From VXYL01 sp963665195 (lineage in GTDB: Bacteria; Pseudomonadota; Gammaproteobacteria; Pseudomonadales; Azotimanducaceae): DNA of 64,000 nt. The DNA is taken from the NCBI GenBank assembly GCA_963665195.1, contig OY762070.1:620001-684000 (forward strand), written 5' to 3'. The translations under genes were made by a program, and so were the position numbers. Below, piece after piece: positions 16,397-24,233 of this stretch (within the stretch, counting starts at the first letter, position 1; every line of letters begins with the position of its first letter). The notes below the pieces were generated by a model. The model ran no database searches. It was not told where the DNA came from and saw nothing but the letters and a program-made list of their open reading frames with translations.

Positions 16397-16689
16397 ACGA
16401 CGTGACGCGATTCCCCGGGACGACACCGCCACCGACGCGGCCACCTGGCAGCGACCGCGGCAACGGCAACGGCCGCCTCACCGATCATCGGCTGACCGAG
16501 CTCGAGCGTCGGATGGGGGCGCTGGAGACGCAGGTCATCGACATTGGCAAGGGAATCGCGAGGATCGAAACGAAGCTTGACGAAATGGCCAGCAAGTCGT
16601 TGTTGTGGCAGGTGTTCGCCGGTTCTGGAGCACTGGCAGTCCTGACCTTCGTGGCGTATCTCCTAGTACGTAGCAGCGGCGGCGCTTGA
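16393..16689 (+). CDS. Small membrane protein with coiled coil and C-terminal TM (XhlA/holin-like layout)
   Basis: The start at 16,393 overlaps the previous stop. The 98-residue product has a Pro/Gly-rich N-terminus, a coiled coil (LERRMGALETQVIDIGKGIA, then RIETKLDEMASK) and one C-terminal membrane helix (GSGALAVLTFVAYLLV). That layout resembles XhlA-like haemolysin/holin accessory proteins of phages; similarity is by layout and short motifs only. The end overlaps the probable TTG start of the TctB gene. Confidence 0.6.
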   Translation: MNDVTRFPGTTPPPTRPPGSDRGNGNGRLTDHRLTELERRMGALETQVIDIGKGIARIETKLDEMASKSLLWQVFAGSGALAVLTFVAYLLVRSSGGA

Positions 16690-17195
16690 CAGTCTTGGAG
16701 TGGCCGGCCTGCAGCAGACCTCAAGCCCGAACCGACGCACCATTGGCCATCCGGCAACGCATCCTGCCGCTCGCCCTTTCGGCGTTCGCCGTCGTCTACC
16801 TTTGGCAGGCGCGGCTGATCGAACTCGATCCGTGGTCCGCCGCAGAGGCCATCAATGCCCGCACGCTGCCCATCGTGTACGGCGTGATACTGCTGGTGCT
16901 GGGCCTGGTGCTCTCGGTGCGGCCCGGCCCGCCTGGCGAGGCGGCGGCGGAACGTCATCGGCGGTGGGTCGCCCTGCCCCTGCACGCCGCCGTGATTCTC
17001 GGCTTCGCGGCGCTGATTCCCTACGCGGGCCTTTGGATCGCCGCCGCGGCCCTGCTGCTCGGCTGCCTGCTGGTCGCCGGCGAGCGGCGCTTGCCGGTGC
17101 TGGCCCTTGCGCCGGCAGCGACCGCCGGCGCGGCATGGCTGCTGATCGCGGTGGTGCTCGACGTCTACGTCGATCCCGGCCTGTGGTTCGGCTGA
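16686..17195 (+). CDS. tctB: TctB-family small membrane subunit of a tripartite tricarboxylate transporter
   Basis: The product has four predicted membrane helices (LALSAFAVVYLWQA, LPIVYGVILLVLGLVLSV, LPLHAAVILGFAALIPYAG, and a C-terminal pair) and the standard length of about 150-170 residues. The frame has no ATG; TTG at 16,686 (overlapping the previous stop) or TTG at 16,743 are candidate starts. It lies 6 nt before the TctA gene, the usual order TctB-TctA. Confidence 0.8.
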   Translation: MTVLEWPACSRPQARTDAPLAIRQRILPLALSAFAVVYLWQARLIELDPWSAAEAINARTLPIVYGVILLVLGLVLSVRPGPPGEAAAERHRRWVALPLHAAVILGFAALIPYAGLWIAAAALLLGCLLVAGERRLPVLALAPAATAGAAWLLIAVVLDVYVDPGLWFG

Positions 17196-17201
17196 CGCCG
17201 C

Positions 17202-18683
17202 ATGTGGGAGGGCATCGCCACCGGGCTTGCGACGGCCATCGATCCGGGCAATCTGGCCTGGGTGGTCGCCGGCTGCCTCGCCGGGACGCTGATCGGCATG
17301 ATGCCGGGATTGGGGCCGATCACCGCCATCGCGCTGATGATCCCGGTGAGCTATTCGCTGGAACCCGCGGCGGGACTCATCATGATGGCGGGCGTGTATT
17401 ACGGCGCGGTGTTCGGCGGCTCCACCTCGTCGATTCTCATCAACGCGCCTGGCGTGGCATCCACCGTCGCCACATCGTTCGACGGCTATCCGATGGCGCG
17501 GCGCGGCCAGGCGGGCCGGGGGCTGGCACTCGCCGCCTACTCCTCGTTCGCGGGTGGGGTGGTCGGTGCCATCGCCCTCTTGCTGTTCGCATCCACCCTG
17601 GCGGCGGTTGCGACGGCGTTCCAGTCGCCCGAGTACACGCTGGTGCTGATCTTCGCGCTGTCGAGCATCGCCGCGTTCGCGGAGCGCGGGCAGGTGCTGC
17701 GCTCGCTGGCCGCGGCGGTGCTCGGCCTGATGCTCGGCACTGTGGGCACGGATCAGTCCGCCGGCGTGCAGCGGTTCACCTTCGGGCGCCTGGATCTCAC
17801 CGATGGGCTGAGCTTCGTGCTCGTGGCGATGGCGACGTTCGCGCTGGCCGAGGCGTTCCGCATGGCCGTGGCCGGCCGCGGCGAGGAACCGCCGAAGCGC
17901 GTCGCCCACGCCCGGCTGCATCCGGGCGATGCGCGCGCCATCGCCCCGGCGGTGGGCCGCAGTTCCGCGCTCGGCTTCCTGATCGGCGTGCTGCCGGGCG
18001 CCGGCGCGACGCTCGCGAGCTTCTTCGCCTACGATCTGCAGAAGCGCTTCCGGCGCGGCGACGAGGCTGACGGCGCGCGCGGCGTGGCGGCGCCGGAGTC
18101 GGCCAACAACGCGGCCTGCACGGGTTCCTTCGTGCCGCTTCTGACCCTCGGCATTCCCGGCTCCGGCACCACCGCGGTGCTGCTCGGCGTCATGCTGAGC
18201 TACGGCCTGCAGCCGGGGCCGCGCCTGCTGGAGGCGGAACCGGCGATGTTCTGGGGCGTCATCGTCTCCATGTACATCGGCAACGTCGTGCTGCTGGCGC
18301 TCAATCTGCCCCTCATCCCGTACCTGTCGCGAATCGTCTACCTGCGCCGGCAGGTGCTGGTGCCGTTCGTCATCGCCTTCTCCCTGCTCGGCGTCTACCT
18401 CACCTCGCTCAATCCCTTCGACGTTTATCTGATGCTTGCCTTCGCGGTGGCCGGCTTCGCGCTGCGCCTCGGCGGCTTCCCGCTGGCGCCCCTGCTGCTC
18501 GGCTTCATCCTGAGCGGAATGCTGGAAGAGAACCTGCGCCGCACGATGCTGCTCGCCGAGGGGGCCTGGGGGCAGTTTCTGCACCAGCCGCTGACGCTTG
18601 TCCTGGCAGCGCTCTGCGTCCTCGTCTGGCTGGTCCCCATCCTCCGCTTGCGGCGCCGGGCGGCTGGCGGCGAGCCGGAGTAA
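17202..18683 (+). CDS. tctA: TctA-family large membrane subunit of a tripartite tricarboxylate transporter
   Basis: The 493-residue polytopic protein has the TctA signatures: GTLIGMMPGLGPITAIALMI near the N-terminus, YYGAVFGGSTSSILINAPG, and a second related half with GFLIGVLPGAGATLASFFAY and TLGIPGSGTTAVLLG. It uses the ion gradient to import the carboxylate bound by TctC. Length and motifs are normal. Confidence 0.93.
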   Translation: MWEGIATGLATAIDPGNLAWVVAGCLAGTLIGMMPGLGPITAIALMIPVSYSLEPAAGLIMMAGVYYGAVFGGSTSSILINAPGVASTVATSFDGYPMARRGQAGRGLALAAYSSFAGGVVGAIALLLFASTLAAVATAFQSPEYTLVLIFALSSIAAFAERGQVLRSLAAAVLGLMLGTVGTDQSAGVQRFTFGRLDLTDGLSFVLVAMATFALAEAFRMAVAGRGEEPPKRVAHARLHPGDARAIAPAVGRSSALGFLIGVLPGAGATLASFFAYDLQKRFRRGDEADGARGVAAPESANNAACTGSFVPLLTLGIPGSGTTAVLLGVMLSYGLQPGPRLLEAEPAMFWGVIVSMYIGNVVLLALNLPLIPYLSRIVYLRRQVLVPFVIAFSLLGVYLTSLNPFDVYLMLAFAVAGFALRLGGFPLAPLLLGFILSGMLEENLRRTMLLAEGAWGQFLHQPLTLVLAALCVLVWLVPILRLRRRAAGGEPE

Positions 18684-18760
18684 ACGCGCCTTGCATTCGC
18701 GCGGGAGCTTGCTACATTCGCGCCCCAAGCGAGGCCAATGACAACGAGCGGGGACGGTCG

Positions 18761-19165
18761 ATGCGAAAATCGCGAGCGCGTGAAGAAGGCGACGAGAACA
18801 AGATCAACCTGACGCCGATGCTGGACGTCGTCTTCATCATGCTGATCTTCTTCATCGTCACGGCCACCTTCGTCAAAGAGGTGGGGCTCGACGTCAACCA
18901 GCCCGAGGACGATAAGCCGCAGACGGTGGACCCGGACAAGAAGAGCATCGTCGTGCGGGTGACCAACCGGGACCGCATCATCATCGCCCAGCGCGATGTG
19001 GACATCCGCTCCGTGCGCGCCAACATCGAGCGCCTGCACGCGGAGAACCCGGAAGCTCCGGTCATCATCCAGCCGCATGCGGAAGCGACCACCAAGACCA
19101 TCGTCCACATCATCGACTCGGCGCAGAAGACAGGCGCCGTCTGGTCCCTCGCCGCCGGAAACTGA
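18761..19165 (+). CDS. exbD: ExbD/TolR-family proton-channel subunit
   Basis: The 134-residue protein has one N-terminal membrane helix with the functional Asp in INLTPMLDVVFIMLIFFIVT. The periplasmic domain follows. ExbD works with ExbB and TonB to energise outer-membrane receptors. No ExbB or TonB gene is adjacent; the neighbours are TctA and threonine aldolase. It may act with partners encoded elsewhere. Confidence 0.9.
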   Translation: MRKSRAREEGDENKINLTPMLDVVFIMLIFFIVTATFVKEVGLDVNQPEDDKPQTVDPDKKSIVVRVTNRDRIIIAQRDVDIRSVRANIERLHAENPEAPVIIQPHAEATTKTIVHIIDSAQKTGAVWSLAAGN

Positions 19166-19182
19166 CCACTCCCGCAAACCCA

Positions 19183-20190
19183 TTGGGGGCCATCGACCTA
19201 CGCTCGGACACCGTCACCAAGCCGTCGGCGGCCATGCGCCGCGCCATGGCCGACGCTGCGGTCGGCGATGACGTCTACGGCGAAGATCCCACGGTCGAAC
19301 GACTCGAACGCGCCTGCGCGGAACGCCTCGGCATGGAAGCCGGGCTGTTCCTCGCCAGCGGCACCCAGTCCAACCTCGCCGCCCTCCTGACCCACTGCGA
19401 GCGCGGCGACGAGTACATCGCCGGGGTCGATGCCCATACCTATCGCTTCGAGGGCGGCGGGGCGGCGGTGTTCGGCAGCATCCAGCCGCAGCCGCTTCCT
19501 TTCGTGACGGATGGCACGCTGGACCTGGCCGCGGTGGCGGCAGCGGTCAAGCCCGACGACTTCCACTTCGCCCGCACACGCCTGCTGTGCCTGGAGAACA
19601 CCCAAGGAGGAAAGGCGCTGCCCCTCCCCTACTTCGCTTGTGCCCGCGAACTCGCGGACCGGCTTCGCCTGCGCATCCATCTCGATGGCGCTCGACTCTT
19701 CAACGCGGCCATCGCAGTAGGCGCAGAAGCGACCGCGATCACCCGCCACTGCGACTCGGTTTCGGTCTGCCTTTCCAAGGGCCTCGGCGCGCCGGTGGGC
19801 TCCGTGCTCTGCGGCGAGCGGGACTTCATCGCCGAGGCGCGTCGCTGGCGCAAGGTGCTCGGCGGCGGGATGCGGCAGGCCGGCATCGTGGCCGCCGGCG
19901 CCCTCTACGCCCTCGAAAACAACGTCGAGCGCTTGGTCGAGGACCACGCCCGCGCCGAAATGCTTGCCGACGGCCTGCGCCGCCACGGCCTGTGCGCAGA
20001 GCAGCACACGAACATGGTGTTCGTCCTGGACATCGACCCGCAGAACATGATCCGCCACATGGCCGAGCGCAACGTCCGCGTCTCCGGGCCGCGCTGGGTG
20101 GTGCATCTGGACATCGACGATGCAGCCGTGGATCGCGCCATCGCCGCGGCGGCGGACCTTGGGGGAGTGGTTCCGGGGGCTGCGTCCTGA
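19183..20190 (+). CDS. ltaE: Low-specificity L-threonine aldolase
   Basis: The 335-residue PLP enzyme cleaves L-threonine or L-allo-threonine to glycine and acetaldehyde. The N-terminus IDLRSDTVTKPSAAMRRAM, the substrate motif GDDVYGEDPTV, HLDGARLFNAA and the PLP lysine in VCLSKGLGAPVGS (about K199) are all present. The only suitable start is TTG at 19,183; no Shine-Dalgarno is obvious. It sits 17 nt after the exbD stop. Confidence 0.9.
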   Translation: MGAIDLRSDTVTKPSAAMRRAMADAAVGDDVYGEDPTVERLERACAERLGMEAGLFLASGTQSNLAALLTHCERGDEYIAGVDAHTYRFEGGGAAVFGSIQPQPLPFVTDGTLDLAAVAAAVKPDDFHFARTRLLCLENTQGGKALPLPYFACARELADRLRLRIHLDGARLFNAAIAVGAEATAITRHCDSVSVCLSKGLGAPVGSVLCGERDFIAEARRWRKVLGGGMRQAGIVAAGALYALENNVERLVEDHARAEMLADGLRRHGLCAEQHTNMVFVLDIDPQNMIRHMAERNVRVSGPRWVVHLDIDDAAVDRAIAAAADLGGVVPGAAS

Positions 20191-20268
20191 TCGCCCCAAG
20201 GGATTGACGATGGCAGTGGGTCAGCAGGAGACAAGAGAGCGACACGGCACCCGTGCCATACTCGGTTC

Positions 20269-21894
20269 ATGCGCTTCTTCAATACCGAAGGCCCCGTCGT
20301 TGCGGCTCGTCACTATTGCGTGCCGCCTCTGGATCGACTGGACATGGGGGCCACCCTTACGCTCATCCGGCAAATGCGCTACTTCGTGCTGCATGCGCCG
20401 CGTCAGAGCGGCAAGACGTCCGTGCTCAGGGCGCTGCGAGACCGGCTGAACAGCGGCGCGGAAGGAGATTTCCACTGCGTCCTCGTGACCGCGGAGGTTG
20501 GCCAGGCGGCCCGGGAAGACGTGTCGGGTGCCGTTGCTGCGATCATCCGCATGGTGGCCTTGCGGGCGCGTCTCATGGGCGACGATATTCCCACGTGCAT
20601 TGCCAAGGAGGTCCTCGCCGACTACGACCCGCACCAAGCGATTACCGAGCTGCTCACGCGCTGGAGCATGGCGAGCCCCAAGCCGCTGGTGCTGCTTGTG
20701 GACGAGATCGACGCCCCGGTTGGCGACAGCCTGCTGTCGGTGCTGCGCCAGTTGCGCGCCGGCTACGAGGAGCGTCCAGGCGGCTTTCCGTGGAGCATCG
20801 TCCTGTGCGGCGTGCGCGACATTCAGGACTACCGCATCCGCTCGAGCAGCGGCGAACTGATCGCTGGCGGCAGCCCTTTCAACATCGTCGCGAAGTCCCT
20901 CCGTCTGGGCGACCTTACGCTTGGCGAAATGGAGGCGTTGCTGGAACAGCACAGCGACGCGACCGGTCAGCGGTTCACCGACGATGCGCGATCGACCCTT
21001 TGGGAGCAGACCCAAGGCCAGCCGTGGCTCGTGAACGCCTTGTGCGCAGAGGCGTGCTTCGACGACCCGGCGGGCCTGGACCGCTCGCGCGACATCGCTG
21101 CAGACGCGATCTGGGCCGCCCGAGAGCGGTTGATCCTCAGCAGGCGCACGCATCTCGACCAGCTGGCACACAAGCTCGCCGAGCCGAGGGTGCGGCGCGT
21201 GGTGGAGCCCTTGCTGACTGGTGCCACCGAGGCGACTGGCGGTGGACAAGTGGACGATTTGGAGGCGAGCCGCGACCTGGACTACGCACGGGATCTTGGG
21301 CTGATCGCCCAAGGGACCGACATCCGCATCGCCAACCCGATCTATGCGGAGGTGATTCCGCGCGAACTCAGCCATGCGACGCAGGCATTTCTGCCGCAGC
21401 AGACGGCATGGTTCGTCGATCACGCGGGGGACTTGGATGTCGACAAGCTGCTAACGGCTTTCCAAGCCTTCTTCCGCGAGAACTCGGAGCACTGGCTAGG
21501 GCGGTTCGACTACAAAGAGGCCGGCCCGCAGCTGATCCTGCAAGCCTACCTGCAACGGATCGTAAACGGCGGCGGGCGGATACACAGGGAGTACGGATTG
21601 GGCCGCGGCGCGACGGACCTGCTGATCCTGTGGCCCAAGGATCCGGCGCAGCCGTCCGACCTGTGGCGCAGGATCGTGATCGAGTGCAAGGTGGTGTACG
21701 AAGCGCAGCGCAAGAGCGTCGCCGGCATCATCGAAGATGGGCTTGCCCAGACGGCGGCGTACATGGAGCGCAGCGGCACCGAAACGGGCCACTTGGTCGT
21801 ATTCGACCGGCGCCGCGAACGAAGCTGGGACGAGAAGGTGTTCAGGCGCGAAGAGGCGCATGGCCGGCGCCAGGTGGTCGTCTGGGGGATGTAG
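20269..21894 (+). CDS. AAA ATPase with C-terminal PD-(D/E)XK-like nuclease domain
   Basis: The 541-residue protein has a Walker A (HAPRQSGKTSVLRAL) near residue 45 and a Walker B (KPLVLLVDEIDAP) near residue 145, followed by an arginine-rich sensor region. The C-terminal 120 residues contain GLGRGATDLLILW and RIVIECKVVYEA, the Asp and Glu-x-Lys of a PD-(D/E)XK nuclease-like fold, then QTAAYMERSG. This combination occurs in a large prokaryotic family of uncertain role, abundant in host-associated bacteria. It is a single-gene unit, convergent with nupC by 7 nt. A part in DNA surveillance or defence is possible. Confidence 0.8.
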   Translation: MRFFNTEGPVVAARHYCVPPLDRLDMGATLTLIRQMRYFVLHAPRQSGKTSVLRALRDRLNSGAEGDFHCVLVTAEVGQAAREDVSGAVAAIIRMVALRARLMGDDIPTCIAKEVLADYDPHQAITELLTRWSMASPKPLVLLVDEIDAPVGDSLLSVLRQLRAGYEERPGGFPWSIVLCGVRDIQDYRIRSSSGELIAGGSPFNIVAKSLRLGDLTLGEMEALLEQHSDATGQRFTDDARSTLWEQTQGQPWLVNALCAEACFDDPAGLDRSRDIAADAIWAARERLILSRRTHLDQLAHKLAEPRVRRVVEPLLTGATEATGGGQVDDLEASRDLDYARDLGLIAQGTDIRIANPIYAEVIPRELSHATQAFLPQQTAWFVDHAGDLDVDKLLTAFQAFFRENSEHWLGRFDYKEAGPQLILQAYLQRIVNGGGRIHREYGLGRGATDLLILWPKDPAQPSDLWRRIVIECKVVYEAQRKSVAGIIEDGLAQTAAYMERSGTETGHLVVFDRRRERSWDEKVFRREEAHGRRQVVVWGM

Positions 21895-21901
21895 CCGGCC
21901 G

Positions 21902-23176
21902 TCAGAAGCGCGTGACCAGCCCCGCGATCGCCCCGGTGAGGCAGGCGACGATGGTGCCAGCGAGGAGCGCACGCGGGCCCAGCCGTAGAAGCTCGCCGCG
22001 GCGGTCCGGAACCAATGCGCTGACGCCGCCGATCAGGATGCCCAGACTGCCGAAGTTCGCGAAGCCGCACAGCGCATAGGTGAGGATCACGCGCGTCTGG
22101 GGCGAGAAATCCGCACCCGACGCCGCGAACTGCAGGTAAGCGATCAGTTCGTTCAGGATCACTTTGGTGCCGAGCAGCGCCCCCGCCTGGGATGCCTCCG
22201 CCCACGGCACGCCCATCAGCCAGGCGATGGGCGCGAACACCCAGCCCGCCATGCGCTCCAAGGCCAGGGGCTCGCCGGCCACCGTGGCCACGCCCAGGAC
22301 GTAGTTCAGCAAAGCGACCAGCGACACCAGCACGATGACCATGGCGCCGACGTTGGCCACCAGCCGCAGGCCGTCCATCGTGCCGCGGCTCACCGCGTCC
22401 ATGATGCTCTCGTATCTGAGCGCGTCGGCGAGGTCCCCGGATACCCCGGCGGCGTCCTCCGGCACCATGACACGGGCCACCACGACCGCGCCGATGACGT
22501 TGATGACGGACGCGATCAGCACATGGCCGAGGGCCCCGTCGATCACCGGCGACAGGACGGTGGCGTACAGCACCATGATGGAACCGGCTACCGTGGACAT
22601 GCCGCAGGTGATGACCACGAAGAACTCCGAGCGGGACAGGCTCTTGAGGTAGGCGCGGATGACCAGCGGCGACTCCACGAGGCCCAGGAAGACGCTGGTC
22701 GCCGCCGCGACGCCCACCGCGCCGCCGACGCCGAGCGTCTTCTTGAGCGCCCAGGCGAAGCCGCGGATCACGAGCGGCAGCACGCGCCAGTACCAGAGCA
22801 CGGCGACGATGACGCTGAAGACGAGGATCTGCGGCAGGATGCGGAAGGCGAAGATCTTGAGCGTCGCCTCGCTGGAGCCTTCCACGAACAGGAACGGCGC
22901 GGCGTCGCCGCCGAGGAAGCCGAACATCAGCGACGTGCCGGCGGTGGTCGCCGTCTCGATGGCCAGCACGACGTGGTTCAGCAGCAGCAGGGCATCGCGC
23001 ACCTGGGGGATGTTGAGCAACGCGAAGGCGAGCGCCACCTGCACGGCAAGCCCGGCCAGTACCTGCAAGTAGCGGATCTCCCGCCGCCGCTCCCCGAAAA
23101 GCCAAGCCAGCGCCAAGAGCGCGGCGATGCCGATGATTGCCTGCAAGCGTCTGCCGCCCTTCCCCAACGGAAACAC
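21902..23176 (-). CDS. nupC: Concentrative nucleoside transporter (NupC/CNT family)
   Basis: The 424-residue polytopic protein has CNT features: GTSLMFGFLGGDAAPFLFVE, ATSVFLGLVESPLVIRAYL, GMSTVAGSIMVLYATVL, GTKVILNELIAYLQF and CGFANFGSLGILIGG. It imports nucleosides with an ion gradient. The start is GTG at 23,176. It is transcribed divergently from an adenosine-kinase-like gene, which makes a small nucleoside-salvage locus. Confidence 0.93.
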   Translation of the reverse strand: MFPLGKGGRRLQAIIGIAALLALAWLFGERRREIRYLQVLAGLAVQVALAFALLNIPQVRDALLLLNHVVLAIETATTAGTSLMFGFLGGDAAPFLFVEGSSEATLKIFAFRILPQILVFSVIVAVLWYWRVLPLVIRGFAWALKKTLGVGGAVGVAAATSVFLGLVESPLVIRAYLKSLSRSEFFVVITCGMSTVAGSIMVLYATVLSPVIDGALGHVLIASVINVIGAVVVARVMVPEDAAGVSGDLADALRYESIMDAVSRGTMDGLRLVANVGAMVIVLVSLVALLNYVLGVATVAGEPLALERMAGWVFAPIAWLMGVPWAEASQAGALLGTKVILNELIAYLQFAASGADFSPQTRVILTYALCGFANFGSLGILIGGVSALVPDRRGELLRLGPRALLAGTIVACLTGAIAGLVTRF

Positions 23177-23268
23177 GATCTTACCGAGCCGCCGCGCCGG
23201 GCGTTAGACTCGCTGCCCGCCGCACAGACGGGAAGCCAGCCATCGCCGACAACGCCGCCCAAGCGCCT

Positions 23269-24231
23269 GTGGACGAGAGCGCCAGACCGGGCCCGCCGCC
23301 AGCGCGCATCCTCGTCACGGGAACGCTCGCCATCGACTATGCGGGCCGCTACCCGAGCACGTTCGCGGCATTGCCGAAGCACCGCGGCATCAACCTGTCC
23401 ATCCAGCTCGACGCCATCGACAGGCGCTTCGGCGGCTGCGCCATGAACATCGCCTATACGCTGAAGCTCCTCGGCGACAATCCGGTGCCGTTCGTCTTCG
23501 TCGGGCGGGATTACGACGGCGACTACGCCGCGCACCTCGAAGAACTGGGCATGGAAACCACCGGCATCCATCGCAAGGACGAACCGCACTCCTCGCACGC
23601 CTTCATCTTCACTGACAGCCAGCAGAACCAGTTCACCGGCTTCTACGGCGGACCTTCCACGACCCACGGCTTTGCGGCGGCGCTGCGACGGTTTCTCCGG
23701 GAGCATCGGTTCGACTACGCGATCATCGCCCCGGACGTCCCCAGCAACATGATCGCCGCGGCGCGAGCGCTCAGCACCGCGGGAACGCCGTTCCTCACGG
23801 ACCCCGGACAGAACCTCACCGACTTCCAGCCGAAGCAGGCGGCGGCGCTGATGCGTCTGTCGAGCGCCGTGGTCGTCAACGAGTTCGAGTACCGCACGCT
23901 GGCGGGCTACGTCGGCGCGGTGATCGACAAGGCGGACCTCATGCTGGTGACCGAAGGAGTGCGCGGCATTCGCTGGCACTCCCAGCAAGACGGTGCTGGT
24001 CGCGTGCGGGCCGTGGCAGCGAGGGTGGTTGATCCGACGGGCTGCGGCGATGCGTTCCGAGGCGGCTTAGTCCACGCTCGCCTGCACGGCGCGAAGCTGC
24101 GCGACGCCGTGCGCGCCGGCGCGGTGACCGCGGCCATCGTGCTCGAGAGCCACGGCACGCAGACCCACGCCTGCGACGACTTCGCCGCCCGCTACCAAGC
24201 GGCGTGGGGCGAAGCGCCGCCTTGGCGGTAG
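23269..24231 (+). CDS. PfkB-family carbohydrate/nucleoside kinase, probably adenosine kinase
   Basis: The protein has PfkB signatures: FGGCAMNIAYTLKLLGD near the N-terminus and DPTGCGDAFRGGLV with the catalytic Asp near the C-terminus. The 'PTGCGDA' form is typical of bacterial adenosine kinases. The start is uncertain. The open frame runs back to 23,137 and would overlap nupC; GTG at 23,269 leaves about 14 residues before the first strand (RILVTGTLAIDY). The pairing with nupC supports a nucleoside substrate. A ribokinase-like sugar kinase is the alternative. Confidence 0.82.
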   Translation: MDESARPGPPPARILVTGTLAIDYAGRYPSTFAALPKHRGINLSIQLDAIDRRFGGCAMNIAYTLKLLGDNPVPFVFVGRDYDGDYAAHLEELGMETTGIHRKDEPHSSHAFIFTDSQQNQFTGFYGGPSTTHGFAAALRRFLREHRFDYAIIAPDVPSNMIAAARALSTAGTPFLTDPGQNLTDFQPKQAAALMRLSSAVVVNEFEYRTLAGYVGAVIDKADLMLVTEGVRGIRWHSQQDGAGRVRAVAARVVDPTGCGDAFRGGLVHARLHGAKLRDAVRAGAVTAAIVLESHGTQTHACDDFAARYQAAWGEAPPWR

Positions 24232-24233
24232 CC

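Noticed and set aside
15053..18683. A TRAP-type transporter
   Set aside because: The binding protein is of the Bug/TctC type and the membrane proteins carry TctA and TctB features, not DctM or DctQ.
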